Below are positions 17,453-26,741 of a DNA stretch of 64,000 nucleotides, piece after piece (within the stretch, counting starts at the first letter, position 1; each line of letters begins with the position of its first letter). This DNA comes from Planctomycetota bacterium (GTDB lineage Bacteria; Planctomycetota; Planctomycetia; Pirellulales; Pirellulaceae). A program made the translations under genes and the position numbers. Under the pieces are notes generated by a model. It ran no database searches, was not told the origin of the DNA, and saw only the letters and a program-made list of their open reading frames with translations. The DNA lies in NCBI GenBank assembly GCA_016872725.1, contig VGZC01000009.1, forward strand, positions 1 to 64,000. Direction: 5' to 3'.

Positions 17453-17863
17453 GTGAACTACGGCGAATTGATTCCCCAGGGCGGCGGCGACACCATTCCT
17501 CTGCTGAAGGGCAAACTGCTCCTCGGACGCCGCGAACAGTGTGATATTTGCTTGCGGTTCGCGAACGTGTCGGCCCACCACTGCCAACTTATCCTCGAAC
17601 ACGGCTACTGGTTTGTGAAGGACCTCGGAAGCCGAAACGGCACGAAGGTCAACGGGAAGCGGGTGACTCGCAAGCGGGTCGATCCGGGCGACAAGCTGGC
17701 ATTCGCGAAGCACATTTACGAATTGCGCTATGTTCCGTCCGACTTGGGCGCGACCGGCCCGCCTCCACCCGACGAGGAGACGATCTCCGAGATCATGGGC
17801 CGCTCGCTGCTCGACCGAGCCGGTCTCGACCGGCGTGCCCGCGAGAATGAGTTCGGTTTCTGA
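17453..17863 (+). CDS. FHA-domain protein
   Basis: A 136-residue protein that is almost wholly one FHA domain. The conserved loops are present: LLLGRREQCDI, ANVSAHHCQL and LGSRNGTKVNG. FHA domains bind phosphothreonine, so it likely reads the output of a Ser/Thr kinase. GTG 17453 (VNYGELIP) is chosen because the promoter would place the transcript start near 17403; a GTG at 17402 is possible. Its C-terminus (PSDLGATGPPPP) matches that of the convergent REC-HATPase-FHA protein, so the two are paralogous. Confidence 0.85.
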   Translation: MNYGELIPQGGGDTIPLLKGKLLLGRREQCDICLRFANVSAHHCQLILEHGYWFVKDLGSRNGTKVNGKRVTRKRVDPGDKLAFAKHIYELRYVPSDLGATGPPPPDEETISEIMGRSLLDRAGLDRRARENEFGF

Positions 17864-17877
17864 TCAAGGCGTCCCGG

Positions 17878-19143
17878 CTAGAACGGTTCGGGGGGCGGAG
17901 TGACGCCGACCGCGCCGAGATCGCCCGGATCGTATCGCACTTCGTACCGGTGCTTGGCGACATGCAGCACGTCGCCCGGACTCACTCGACGACGCGTGAC
18001 GGGAACGCCGTTGAGCTTCACGCCGTTCTTGGTTTGAAGGTCCTTCACGTACCACCAACCGCCGATCACGAACATCTGGCAATGGTGGGCCGACACGTCG
18101 GGCCACGGAATGACGATGTCGCACGTTCGGTCCCGGCCGATCACGATCCGCGTTTTTTGGATCTCGATCGACGGCCCCGATTCGACGGGGGTGAGCCGCG
18201 CGAGGGGCTTGGCCCGCGCGGCGGTGGCCGGCGCCGAATGCGCCTTCGCAACCGGAGGCTCGCCGTTGCCGGGCGCTTTCTTGCGGAGTGAAACGACATT
18301 GCCGGGCGGTTCGAATACGACCTCGTCCATGAAGGCGCGCATTAGGACGAGGCCGCGCCCCTGGTCTTCGGCAAGGCCGGCCTCGCAGTCCTCGCCGTGC
18401 GCTGTCCAGTCGAAACCGGGGCCCGAGTCGCGGATCGTGCACGCCATTCCGTCGCGGTCGATTTCAGAATGGACTTCGATCGACCGGTCGCGGTACGGGC
18501 CTTCGGCGCGGCGGGTTTCCAGGTCGGGCACGGCGGCCCCCGCCGCCACGGCCGCCGGCCCCGGGATCTCGAGATTGCCCCGGAACATCGCGTTATGCAG
18601 TCCTTGAACGATGGCCACTCCGGCCCGCAGCCGTTCGTTCTCGTCGAGACGGCAGATTCCGGCGCACATCTGAAGCAGGAGATCGACCAAGGGCTGGATG
18701 AGCGCGGGATCATTATCGAGCCGGAAATCGAACGCGGCGCGCGTCGCGTCGGCGATGAGCCTGTCGTAATGCCGCTCCGTGGACGTTTCGGAAACCAAGT
18801 GCTCGATCGTCTCCGGCAACAGGGTGCGCGCCTCCTGTTTCAGAATGAAACTCGCCGCGCCGCTCCGCAAGGCCTCGACCACCGCTTCCTCGGATCCATG
18901 CGCTGTCATCAGGATGACAGGCAGGCGGGGATGCCGTTCATGGAGCTGGCGGACCAACTCCATTCCGCCCACATCGTGCATTTCAAGATCGGAAACCACG
19001 ATGTCGGGCGTGGCGGACTCGATGCGCGCCAGCGCCTCGCGGGCCGTTCCCACGCCTTCGACGGCCCAATGGTCGGTCTCGAGCCATCCGCAAATGGCTC
19101 GGCGCTGCAGGGCCGAATCCTCGACGAGCAAGATCCGCAACAT
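17878..19143 (-). CDS. REC-HATPase-FHA fusion response regulator
   Basis: A 421-residue protein from ATG 19143 (GGGAG 8 bases upstream). Residues 1-120 are a receiver with phosphoacceptor Asp 52 (VVSDLEMHD), Thr 80 and Lys 102. Residues about 150-290 are an RsbW-like HATPase with GLHNAMFRGN (N box), RDSGPGFDW and GRGLVLMRAFMDEV. Residues about 330-410 are an FHA domain (IVIGRDRTCDIVI, VSAHHCQ, TKNGVKLNG). It joins a two-component input, a serine-kinase/anti-sigma module and a phosphothreonine reader. The STAS protein at 16044 is the likely partner. Confidence 0.87.
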   Translation of the reverse strand: MLRILLVEDSALQRRAICGWLETDHWAVEGVGTAREALARIESATPDIVVSDLEMHDVGGMELVRQLHERHPRLPVILMTAHGSEEAVVEALRSGAASFILKQEARTLLPETIEHLVSETSTERHYDRLIADATRAAFDFRLDNDPALIQPLVDLLLQMCAGICRLDENERLRAGVAIVQGLHNAMFRGNLEIPGPAAVAAGAAVPDLETRRAEGPYRDRSIEVHSEIDRDGMACTIRDSGPGFDWTAHGEDCEAGLAEDQGRGLVLMRAFMDEVVFEPPGNVVSLRKKAPGNGEPPVAKAHSAPATAARAKPLARLTPVESGPSIEIQKTRIVIGRDRTCDIVIPWPDVSAHHCQMFVIGGWWYVKDLQTKNGVKLNGVPVTRRRVSPGDVLHVAKHRYEVRYDPGDLGAVGVTPPPEPF

Positions 19144-19258
19144 GATGTCGGCTCCCGTTTCGGACGCGCCCGTCCGCGCGGGCAGTCCATTCGAACCGAG
19201 CCGACCGGCGGGGCGAGGAACGGCGTCCGGGCCCGCATTGCGTACGGCGTCGTGTCGA

Positions 19259-19471
19259 TCAGGGCTGCAGCGCTTCGTGCGGCGCGTCGATCTCCCGTAA
19301 CATGACGATCGGCGGCGTCCAGGCATCCCGCCGAGCGGCCATTTCGTAATTGGCTCCGTATCCGGCTCGGACCCGATGTGTCATCTCGCTCCAGGTGCGG
19401 CGAATCTTCGCACACAGGTGGACGATTTCGGCGGGAGCGGGGTCCCGCCGCGACGACTTGCGTCGCGCCAT
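19259..19471 (-). CDS. small hypothetical protein upstream of the REC-HATPase-FHA gene
   Basis: A 70-residue protein whose ATG 19471 is preceded by GAGGG at 8 bases. It starts with a basic stretch (MARRKSSRRDP) and continues IVHLCAKIRRTWSEMTHRVR, likely a helix. It ends 115 bases before the response regulator on the same strand, so it could be the first gene of that unit. Function unknown. Confidence 0.55.
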   Translation of the reverse strand: MARRKSSRRDPAPAEIVHLCAKIRRTWSEMTHRVRAGYGANYEMAARRDAWTPPIVMLREIDAPHEALQP

Positions 19472-19745
19472 CTTCGTACCCTCTTTCCTGTTCCGTCGGG
19501 CGAATGCCCTCGAGATAGGTGCCTCCGGCCGGGATTATGCCACGGCCTCCGAAGCAATACCAGCACAATCCGTGCCAACGGCCTCGGGCTCGACCCGCCA
19601 TCGATCGGCGGCCCATCGACGGGAGGCTCGGGGGGGATTGTGTTCGCGGGGCCGTCGGCTACCATGCACAGGTGGCCCGAGTGCTAGCATCGCGGTCGCA
19701 GGTAGGATGCCCAGGAGCTAGCGGGTATCGCATAAAGGATCGGTT

Positions 19746-19967
19746 ATGGCGACCAGCTTCCCGACAACCATGGCCCCGGCGGTCCATCCGCGTGGCCAGG
19801 AAGTCCATGGGCCGGTGACCGTTGTCAGCGCCAACGAGTTTCGGCGGTTGGCGATTTCGAATCGCCGTTTTGTGCGGGCCGACGTTCCGCAGAAAGGTTG
19901 GAAGGGGCTGCGCGACGCCGAGTCGGGCGAGTGGTACGTGACGCCGTCGCAGGATTTGTTCCGATAG
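19746..19967 (+). CDS. small hypothetical protein
   Basis: A 73-residue protein with AAAGGA seven bases before its ATG. The C-terminal part (RDAESGEWYVTPSQDLF) looks structured, and the N-terminus is Pro-rich. It stands alone between divergent and convergent neighbours. Function unknown. Confidence 0.5.
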   Translation: MATSFPTTMAPAVHPRGQEVHGPVTVVSANEFRRLAISNRRFVRADVPQKGWKGLRDAESGEWYVTPSQDLFR

Positions 19968-20067
19968 TCGTACAGGCCCGTTGCCTCGTCGCTCGTTGTT
20001 TGGGGACGGCGCGCCGTTGGCGACCGTGACGCGTTTCTGTCAGTCGAACGGGGCCAAGAACGGACCA

Positions 20068-20103
20068 AGGCCCGTCGCGACGTTTCCGCGTCGCGACGGG
20101 CCT
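20068..20103. terminator. hairpin terminator after the peroxiredoxin gene
   Basis: A perfect 15-bp stem (AGGCCCGTCGCGACG with its complement) closes a 6-base loop. The run after it is only partly T-rich on either side. It lies 29 bases after the ahpC stop and 100 bases after the small plus-strand gene, so it can serve both. Confidence 0.72.
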
Positions 20104-20131
20104 CTTCTGTTGGGGGAACGCCGATCGTCGG

Positions 20132-20728
20132 CTACTTACCCGCGTATTCCTTCGCGAAGAACGCCTTGCTGTCGGCGGGCGTCGCCTTGATCGTGCGGGC
20201 GCCCGGTTTCCAGTTCGCCGGACAGACTTCGCCGTTCTTTTCGAAATACTGAAGCGCGTCGACCATCCGGAGGGCTTCGTCGACGCTGCGTCCGAGCGGC
20301 AGGTCATTGACCACCTGATGACGAACATCGCCGCCCTTGTCGATCAGGAAGAGGCCGCGCAGGGCGATCCCGCCGGTCAGGAGGACGTCGTAGGACTGGG
20401 CGATCGACTTCGACAGATCGGCGACGAGCGGGTACGCGATGTCACCAAGCCCTCCCTCGCAGCGCGGCGTCTTGCGCCAGGCCAGATGCGTGAAGTGGCT
20501 GTCGACGGAGACGCCGAGCACCTGGACGTCGCGGCTCGCGAATTCCGCGTTCCGGTCCGAAAACGCGATGATCTCCGTGGGGCAAACGAACGTGAAATCG
20601 AGCGGATAGAAATACAGCAGGACGTACCGACCCCGGTAGTCGGAAAGTCGGATCTGCTTGAACGTGCCATCGGGCATGACGGCCTGGGCCTCGAAGTCGG
20701 GGGCCTGTTTTTGAACCAATACGCCCAT
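20132..20728 (-). CDS. ahpC: 2-Cys peroxiredoxin (AhpC/TSA family)
   Basis: A 198-residue peroxidase. ATG 20728 has AAGGAG nine bases upstream; the longer frame only adds shadow sequence. The peroxidatic Cys is in [14 protein letters not shown] near residue 50, and the resolving Cys is in [11 protein letters not shown] near 170, so it is a typical 2-Cys enzyme reducing peroxides. Divergent from the ZIP transporter, with its own strong promoter. Confidence 0.95.
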   Translation of the reverse strand: MGVLVQKQAPDFEAQAVMPDGTFKQIRLSDYRGRYVLLYFYPLDFTFVCPTEIIAFSDRNAEFASRDVQVLGVSVDSHFTHLAWRKTPRCEGGLGDIAYPLVADLSKSIAQSYDVLLTGGIALRGLFLIDKGGDVRHQVVNDLPLGRSVDEALRMVDALQYFEKNGEVCPANWKPGARTIKATPADSKAFFAKEYAGK

Positions 20729-20802
20729 GACGTGTGTCTCCTTCACCATATGGGGAATCACCCGAAAACGCGCCGTTTCGCGACGCGGAAATGCGTGTCT
20801 GT

Positions 20803-20831
20803 TTTGTAGGGTCCAACCTCCCCTTTCGCAA
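20803..20831 (-). promoter_or_regulatory. sigma-70-type promoter of the peroxiredoxin gene
   Basis: On the minus strand TTGCGA (20826-20831), 17 bp, TACAAA (20803-20808). This predicts a leader of about 70 bases before ATG 20728. No OxyR or PerR site was recognised. Confidence 0.62.
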
Positions 20832-21004
20832 GTCCCACCGCGTTCCAAGTCCCGCCCTGTACAGAACGGCCGGTGGTGGGCGAGAATAGGGAACGCGGGA
20901 ACGGGCCGGCCAATCGCGCGAGGCGAACATCGGGCCGATCGCAGACCGACCGGATCGAGAACCGTAATCGGCCTTGCCGAATGGCCGTCGGGGGCGACCG
21001 TACG

Positions 21005-22078
21005 ATGCAGCTCGTCACCTATTGCCTCCTGATCTTCGGCGCATCCTGGTTGGGCGGTTCGGCGCCGCTTTGGATCGGATTGGGGCACGTCCGACTGCAA
21101 TTGGCGATGAGTTTCATCGGCGGCCTGATGCTGGGCGTCGCCCTGTTGCATCTGTTGCCCCATTCGGTCGCGGCGAGCGGTTCGGTCGATCGCTCGATGA
21201 TGGCCGTCGTCGGCGGGTTGCTCGTCATGTTCCTGCTGATTCGGGCCTTCCACGTGCACCCGCACGCCCCCGGCGATGAACCGGGAAGCGCCTGTGATCA
21301 TGGCGTCCCCCAATCGCATGCGCACGGTTCCCGCGGAACGACCCGGCATGGGCGACCGCTCGCGTGCTCGGACCGTGCCGACCGTGCCGACCGTGCCGAC
21401 CGTGCCGACTGTGCCGACCGTGCCGACTGTGCCGACCGTGCCGACTGTGCCGACTGTGCCGACCACGATGAATCAACGACCCGACCGGGGGCGTCCGTGT
21501 TTGGTTGGTGTGGCCTGGCGGCCGGGCTGAGCCTGCACACGATCCTGGACGGCGTGGCGCTGGCGGCGAGCGTCGACGTGGAGCGGGAGCACGGGGCGAA
21601 CTGGCCGGCGCTCGGCCCCTTCTTCGCCGTGCTCCTTCACAAACCGCTCGATGCCGTCTCCATCGCCACGGTGATGCGTGCGGCCGGCTGGTCGCGCGGC
21701 GCCATGGGAGTCGTGAACACGCTGTTTTCGCTGATGTGTCCGATCGGCGCGCTGCTTTTTGCGCAAGGGCTCGGAAGTCTCGGCGGCGAACGGCATCTCG
21801 TGCTCGGTCTCGCGCTCGGTTTCTCCACGGGTGTCTTTCTCTGCATCGCGCTGGCCGACCTCTTGCCCGAGGTTCAATTCCACCGCCACGACCGCTGGAA
21901 GCTCAGCGCGGCCCTGATTTTCGGCGTGGTGCTTGCCTACGCGATCGGATTCGCGGAACCGAGTCACCTGCATCACGGCGTCCCATCGCGCGGGCATGGA
22001 CATCCGGCACACGCGCCGGAAGATCACGAGCGCGCCGACCCGGACGAACGACGGGACCCGTCCCATGGCCCTGATTGA
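21005..22078 (+). CDS. ZIP-family metal transporter with tandem-repeat loop
   Basis: A 357-residue membrane protein with about eight hydrophobic segments. Metal-binding helices carry [11 protein letters not shown] and HKPLDAV, the equivalents of the ZIP HNxxDG and HExPxE motifs, though the second is altered. A His-rich loop ([16 protein letters not shown]) and a His-rich tail (HLHHG) fit zinc or iron. Between segments 3 and 4 lies a (Asp-Arg/Cys-Ala) tract from ten 9-bp repeats. ATG 21005 is chosen over 20981 by position at the first helix. The ABC ATPase gene overlaps its 3' end by 14 bp. Confidence 0.82.
   Translation: MQLVTYCLLIFGASWLGGSAPLWIGLGHVRLQLAMSFIGGLMLGVALLHLLPHSVAASGSVDRSMMAVVGGLLVMFLLIRAFHVHPHAPGDEPGSACDHGVPQSHAHGSRGTTRHGRPLACSDRADRADRADRADCADRADCADRADCADCADHDESTTRPGASVFGWCGLAAGLSLHTILDGVALAASVDVEREHGANWPALGPFFAVLLHKPLDAVSIATVMRAAGWSRGAMGVVNTLFSLMCPIGALLFAQGLGSLGGERHLVLGLALGFSTGVFLCIALADLLPEVQFHRHDRWKLSAALIFGVVLAYAIGFAEPSHLHHGVPSRGHGHPAHAPEDHERADPDERRDPSHGPD
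21371..21463 (+). repeat. 9-bp coding minisatellite in the ZIP gene
   Basis: Ten tandem copies of GACCGTGCC or GACTGTGCC plus a final GAC. Because the unit is 9 bp, length changes keep the frame and add or remove Asp-Arg-Ala or Asp-Cys-Ala. The single C/T difference in the unit switches Arg to Cys, so copies vary in cysteine content. Confidence 0.95.
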
Positions 22079-22844
22079 ACTGCGCGATATCGCGAAGATC
22101 TACGACCTTGGCGAGGTCCAAGTGACGGCCCTCGCGAGCGTGACGATGTCGGTCGAGCGAGGCGAGTTCCTTTCCTTGATGGGACCGTCCGGCTCGGGCA
22201 AGTCGACGCTCATGAACACGCTCGGCTGCCTCGATCGACCGACCCACGGCAGTTACCGGCTCGACGGCGAGGAAGTCGCGACGATGACCCGCGACCAGCG
22301 GGCCAGGATCCGGAACAGGCACATCGGATTCGTCTTTCAGAACTTCAATCTCCTTGCGCGGACCTCGGCGCTCGAAAACGTCGAGCTGCCGTTGCTCTAT
22401 GGTTCGACCGTTTCGGTCCGCGAGCGGCACGACCGGGCTCGGGAAATGCTCGATCGAGTCGGCCTCGGACAGCGACTCGATCATCATCCCGGACAGCTCT
22501 CGGGCGGGCAACAACAGCGGGTCGCGATCGCCCGCGCGCTGGTGAACCGACCGTCGATCCTGATGGGAGACGAGCCGACCGGGAACCTGGACAGCCGGAC
22601 GAGCCGCGAGGTGATCGAGTTATTCCAGCGGTTGAATGCGGAGCAGCGTATCACGGTCGTACTCGTGACGCACGATCCGGCGGTGGCCCGTTCGGCCCGG
22701 CGAACGGTCGTCCTGCGGGACGGCGCGGTGGTTTGCGACACGTCCGACTTTCGCCAGGCGCTACACGCCATACAAACGGACGAGTCGGATGAAGGGGCTC
22801 AGCAAGATCTTCCGAGAGAAGGGGATTTGTTGGGCGCGGGTTAG
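22065..22844 (+). CDS. LolD/MacB-type ABC transporter ATP-binding protein
   Basis: A 259-residue intact ATPase. Motifs: Walker A GPSGSGKST, Q-loop FVFQNFNLL, signature LSGGQQQR, Walker B ILMGDEPTGNLD and H-loop VLVTHD. It belongs to the group that powers lipoprotein release or MacB-like efflux. ATG 22065 overlaps the ZIP gene end. The usual FtsX-like permease is not next to it; a TolC-like gene follows 25 bases on, so efflux with a distant permease is likely. Confidence 0.9.
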   Translation: MALIELRDIAKIYDLGEVQVTALASVTMSVERGEFLSLMGPSGSGKSTLMNTLGCLDRPTHGSYRLDGEEVATMTRDQRARIRNRHIGFVFQNFNLLARTSALENVELPLLYGSTVSVRERHDRAREMLDRVGLGQRLDHHPGQLSGGQQQRVAIARALVNRPSILMGDEPTGNLDSRTSREVIELFQRLNAEQRITVVLVTHDPAVARSARRTVVLRDGAVVCDTSDFRQALHAIQTDESDEGAQQDLPREGDLLGAG

Positions 22845-22869
22845 GACGCGGGCCGAATTCAATCGCGTG

Positions 22870-24798
22870 ATGAACGCCAGAACCCGCATTTTCGTTCTTT
22901 TCCTGATTGTCGGAACAATCGGCGCCGCTTGGCGCGCTCCGTCGGCTCGGGCACAAGGCCTTTACGGTCCCGAGCAACTCGGGGTCGAGGTGCGCGACCC
23001 GGCGGATCTGGCATCGATCCGCATTCCGGAAACGCCGCCGCCTCCGACCGTGCGGACACCCCTTCCGGAGGACGCGCCGGTCCAGCACCTGTCGCTCGAC
23101 GATGCCCTCCGGTCGGCGCTCGACAATACGCGCGTGGTGCGGATCCTCGCGGGGATCTCGGCGTCCGGTTCGGGCCGCACGATCTACGACGTCGCCGTGA
23201 CCAATACCACCATTGACCAGCAGAAGGCGCGATTCGATCCGACCTTTCAGGTCCAAGAAAGCCATAACCGGAACGAGTCGCCGGGTGCGTCGTTCGACCC
23301 GGTGATCCCCGGACAATCGGTCATCGACGGGATACGCACCGACGCGTTCAACACGCGCGCGTCGGTCTCGAAGCTGAATGCGTGGGGCGGCACGGCGTCG
23401 GCGGCCGTCAATTCCGCGCCGAGCCGCTTTCAGCCGGGAACGTTTCCGTTGAATCCCCAGGACCGGTCGTCGGTCGAGCTGTCGTATGTGCACCCCCTCG
23501 CGCAGGGCGGCGGTTTTCGCGTGAACCAAGCGCCGATCGTGCTTGCCCGACTGGATACCGAACGGTCGTATTTCCAATTCAAGGACACCGTTCAAGAGCA
23601 GGTGCGGAGCATCATCGAGGGATATTGGCAGCTTGTCGCGGCCCGCGTGGACGTGTGGGCCCGCAATCAGCAGGTGCAGCAGGCGGAAGAGGCACTCCGG
23701 CTCGCCGAGGCCCGGTTGCGGAGCGGGCTTGGGAGCGCGGCCGATACGGCTCAAGCGCGGTCGGCGCTCGCGAGTTTCCGATCGAGCCGGATCGCGTCGC
23801 GCGGCGCGTTGCTCAACCGGGAAGCCGCGTTCCGCAACGCGCTCGGATTGCCGCCGTACGACGAACGGCGGTTGATTCCCGTCACGCCGCTCACCGTCGA
23901 GCGGTTCGAGGCGGATTGGATCGGCCTGCTCGAATTGGCCGAGGTGCGACGTCCCGACTTGATCGAATTGAAACTGATCCTCGAAGCGGACGAGCAATTG
24001 CTGCTGCAGGCCGATAATCAGGCTCGCTCGCGGCTTGACGGCGTCGCCCTGTACCGCTGGAACGGTCTGCGGGGGGAAATGCCCAACGGGTCGGATCTCG
24101 CGTCGCCCGCGGGCCAATACACCGACTGGACGCTGGGAGTCAATTTCTCCGTGCCGCTCGGCCTGCGCCAGGCGCGCGCCTCGCTGCGCCGCCAGGAGCT
24201 GGTCCTCCTGCGGGATCGGGCCAACCTCGACCAGGGCATGCACAACGCCGTGCACACGATCGCCGCGACCCTTCGAGCGGGAGACCAGTTCTACGAGCAG
24301 TACCTCGCGCTGCGCGAGGCCCGTGAGGCCGCGCGCAAAAACCTCGAGATCCAGCGGGCGCAGTACGAACTCGGACGCGTGATCTTCCTGAACTTCCTGC
24401 AGGCGATCAGCGACTGGGGCAACACGGTGACGGCCGAAGCGCAATCGCTCGCGCAGTACAACGCGACACTCGCCTCGCTCGAACGGCAAACCGGTACCAT
24501 TCTCGAGACCCACGGCATCCGGTTGTACGAGGAGCGATTCGGTTCGCTCGGACCCCTGGGACGCTGGGGCCGCGTCTGGTGTTATCCATCGGCCGTGTTC
24601 CCGATGGGTGACGGCGACCGGTATCCCACAGGCGAGCGCCCCGCCGAGGAGATTTTTGATTTGGAGGAGATTCCGGCGCGCCGCCGGCCCAGGCCGGTTC
24701 CCGCGGAACCGCTCGACGAGGGCGCCCTGCCTGCGCCCCGGCGCGAGGCCGCGCCCCGCTTGGAACCGCCCACCGGAACGCCGCTCGGCCCCCAATGA
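22870..24798 (+). CDS. TolC-family outer-membrane efflux protein
   Basis: A 642-residue protein. ATG 22870 begins a signal peptide (RTIFVLFLIVGTIGAAW-like, cleaved after SARAQG). Long amphipathic helices (VQQAEEALRLAEARLRSGLG, then EAREAARKNLEIQRAQYELG) and two halves match the TolC repeat. The C-terminal 60 residues are a Pro/Arg-rich tail. It should form the outer-membrane duct for a transporter, perhaps with the ATPase just upstream. Confidence 0.86.
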   Translation: MNARTRIFVLFLIVGTIGAAWRAPSARAQGLYGPEQLGVEVRDPADLASIRIPETPPPPTVRTPLPEDAPVQHLSLDDALRSALDNTRVVRILAGISASGSGRTIYDVAVTNTTIDQQKARFDPTFQVQESHNRNESPGASFDPVIPGQSVIDGIRTDAFNTRASVSKLNAWGGTASAAVNSAPSRFQPGTFPLNPQDRSSVELSYVHPLAQGGGFRVNQAPIVLARLDTERSYFQFKDTVQEQVRSIIEGYWQLVAARVDVWARNQQVQQAEEALRLAEARLRSGLGSAADTAQARSALASFRSSRIASRGALLNREAAFRNALGLPPYDERRLIPVTPLTVERFEADWIGLLELAEVRRPDLIELKLILEADEQLLLQADNQARSRLDGVALYRWNGLRGEMPNGSDLASPAGQYTDWTLGVNFSVPLGLRQARASLRRQELVLLRDRANLDQGMHNAVHTIAATLRAGDQFYEQYLALREAREAARKNLEIQRAQYELGRVIFLNFLQAISDWGNTVTAEAQSLAQYNATLASLERQTGTILETHGIRLYEERFGSLGPLGRWGRVWCYPSAVFPMGDGDRYPTGERPAEEIFDLEEIPARRRPRPVPAEPLDEGALPAPRREAAPRLEPPTGTPLGPQ

Positions 24799-25108
24799 CG
24801 CCGCCATGGACGGAACAGGCGGCGTTCCCGGCCCGTGCGTCGGGCGGGAGCCGATTCGAGCGGACGGCCGCCGATTCGCCTCTTCTTGGAGCGTCGGCTT
24901 CGAGGCTATACTGGGAAGCGGATGCCGGGAGCTTGCGGCGCTGCGGCGCCGCAGCGCCGGGGCCGTTCGGCGCCGGGGCCGTTCGGCGCTGGGTCGTTTT
25001 GATCCGGGTCCCGGTTCCGATCGACAAGTCGGACGCGAATCCGAGTCCGTGCCGGTCGCAACGAACCACCAACACGCCGCGCTCGGCGGAACTTCGAGGT
25101 TGATTGGC
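24799..25108. other. 310-bp leader between the TolC-like and ABC-2 genes
   Basis: No gene seen. TATACT at 24907-24912 may be a -10. Just after it lies a perfect 22-bp palindrome at 24937-24958 (arms GGCGCTGCGGC), then two direct copies of GGGGCCGTTCGGCGC. If transcribed, these would fold into a strong GC hairpin about 150 bases before the ABC-2 start, which could act as an attenuator or mark the end of the upstream unit. Confidence 0.45.
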
Positions 25109-26716
25109 ATGCAGATGGAGATTCCTTCGGCGGTGAACGGCTTTCCGATCGTCATGGGGTTGCTCGTTCCCGAATGGGTCGGCAATTGGGTGACTCCCAT
25201 CTGGCTGCTCGGGGTCGGGTCGGCCGCGGGGCTTGTCGGGTTGATCCTGTTGTGGGGGATCGTGCGGGCTCTGGCCGCCGTTCCCGCCGTTCCTTTGGGG
25301 TTCCGGCGGATGGCGATCGAGATTCCGCTGACGGTCCGCGAGGGGTTTCTGTTTCCCGTATTCTGGATGGTGACCGGGGCCGCCTTCTTCGGCCTGTTTG
25401 GCGGTCTGTTCGCGCATCGACCGACCGAGTTGCTCGCCGCGCTCGGCCGCCTTCGCGCGGCGGGTGACGTGGCCGTTCCGATCGACGTCCCCGTAACGCC
25501 GCGCGACGCCGAGGGCGACGTGGATTTTTCGAAGGAGACGCCGGTCGCGATCCATATCCCGGCGGATGAGATTCGCGCCTTGCGATTCACGAGCGATCAG
25601 GACTTGACCGTGTCGGCCCGCCCGTTTGTCGTCGAGGACGTGGGCGTGGAGGGAAAGGAGCGCGTGACCTATCGGATCGCCGGTGACGAACCGTATCAAT
25701 GGAAGCGGGGCGATCTCGGGAACATCCCGTTCACGGGCGAGTGGGTCGAGACGTTTTACGTGTCCAACCACGGCGCGTCGCAGGCTCGCGGGGAAATCGT
25801 CGTCACCGTCGCGCCGGCGTTTCCCGAAGTCCGATCGATTCCGATCACCGCGCTGTCGATTTGGGTTCTTTTCATCGTGACGATTTTCGTCCGCACGGTC
25901 GCTCCGAAACTCAACGCCATCGCGCTGGCGACGTACAAATCCGAAATCGCTCAGCCGCTTTTCGCCATCCTGATCGCACTCGGTGTCTTCGCGATTCTGG
26001 TCTTTGTCCTGCTGCCTTACAACACGCTGGGCGAGGACATCAAGATGCTGAAGGACTTGGGTTTCTCGCTGATCATGATCCTCTGTCTGGTGCAGGCGAT
26101 TTGGGCTTCGAGCACGTCGGTATCGGAGGAAATCGAGGGTCGGACCGCGTTGACCGTCCTGTCGAAACCGATCCGCCGCCATTCGTTCATTTTCGGCAAG
26201 TACCTTGGCATCACATGGACCGTGGGTCTCATGTTCCTCGTGCTCGGCCTGGTGTTTCTCATCATGGTCGCGTACAAGCCGATTTACGACGGGCGTGAGA
26301 ACTCGAAGACCGACGTGACATGGCAGCTCTGCCACTTCGAGATGATCGCCACGGTGCCCGGCCTGTTGCTGTCGTTCATGCAGTCGCTCGTGCTTGCGGC
26401 GGTGAGCGTGGCCATATCGACGCGGCTGCCGCTGCTCGCGAATTTCGCGATCTGTTTCACGGTGTACGTGCTCGGCAACATCACGCCCGTGCTGGTTCAG
26501 TCCGCCGCGCAGCAATTCGAGTTGGTGGCGTTTTTCGCCCAATTGATCGCGACGGTCGTTCCGAACCTCGAGAGTTTCAACATGCAGGCGGCGATCGCCT
26601 CGGCCGTCGAGGTGCCGGTCGTCTACCTGGGCTGGGCCCTGTTGTACTGCGCGTTGTACAGCGTGGTCGCCCTTCTGCTCGCGTTGGCGATGTTCGAGGA
26701 CCGGGACCTCGCCTGA
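25109..26716 (+). CDS. ABC-2-type transporter permease-like membrane protein
   Basis: A 535-residue protein from ATG 25109 (GAGGT before it). Membrane segments flank an N-terminal extracytoplasmic domain of about 170 residues (AIEIPLTVREG to FYVSNHGAS). At least six further helices follow, with the permease motif SVSEEIEGRTALTVLSKP and RRHSFIFGKYLG, the ABC-2 coupling region. Its ATPase is not adjacent; the next gene encodes a degenerate ABC protein. The cargo is unknown. Confidence 0.8.
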   Translation: MQMEIPSAVNGFPIVMGLLVPEWVGNWVTPIWLLGVGSAAGLVGLILLWGIVRALAAVPAVPLGFRRMAIEIPLTVREGFLFPVFWMVTGAAFFGLFGGLFAHRPTELLAALGRLRAAGDVAVPIDVPVTPRDAEGDVDFSKETPVAIHIPADEIRALRFTSDQDLTVSARPFVVEDVGVEGKERVTYRIAGDEPYQWKRGDLGNIPFTGEWVETFYVSNHGASQARGEIVVTVAPAFPEVRSIPITALSIWVLFIVTIFVRTVAPKLNAIALATYKSEIAQPLFAILIALGVFAILVFVLLPYNTLGEDIKMLKDLGFSLIMILCLVQAIWASSTSVSEEIEGRTALTVLSKPIRRHSFIFGKYLGITWTVGLMFLVLGLVFLIMVAYKPIYDGRENSKTDVTWQLCHFEMIATVPGLLLSFMQSLVLAAVSVAISTRLPLLANFAICFTVYVLGNITPVLVQSAAQQFELVAFFAQLIATVVPNLESFNMQAAIASAVEVPVVYLGWALLYCALYSVVALLLALAMFEDRDLA

Positions 26717-26741
26717 TTGCGGATCCATGCGGGGAACCGTC

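Noticed and set aside
21371-21463. Repeat tract considered as a CRISPR array
   Set aside because: The units are 9 bp, contiguous, without spacers, and keep the ZIP reading frame.
22651-25590. Long minus-strand open frame (979 codons) opposite the TolC-like and ABC-2 genes
   Set aside because: Arg/Pro-rich antisense shadow typical of GC-rich DNA; the plus-strand genes have clear domains.
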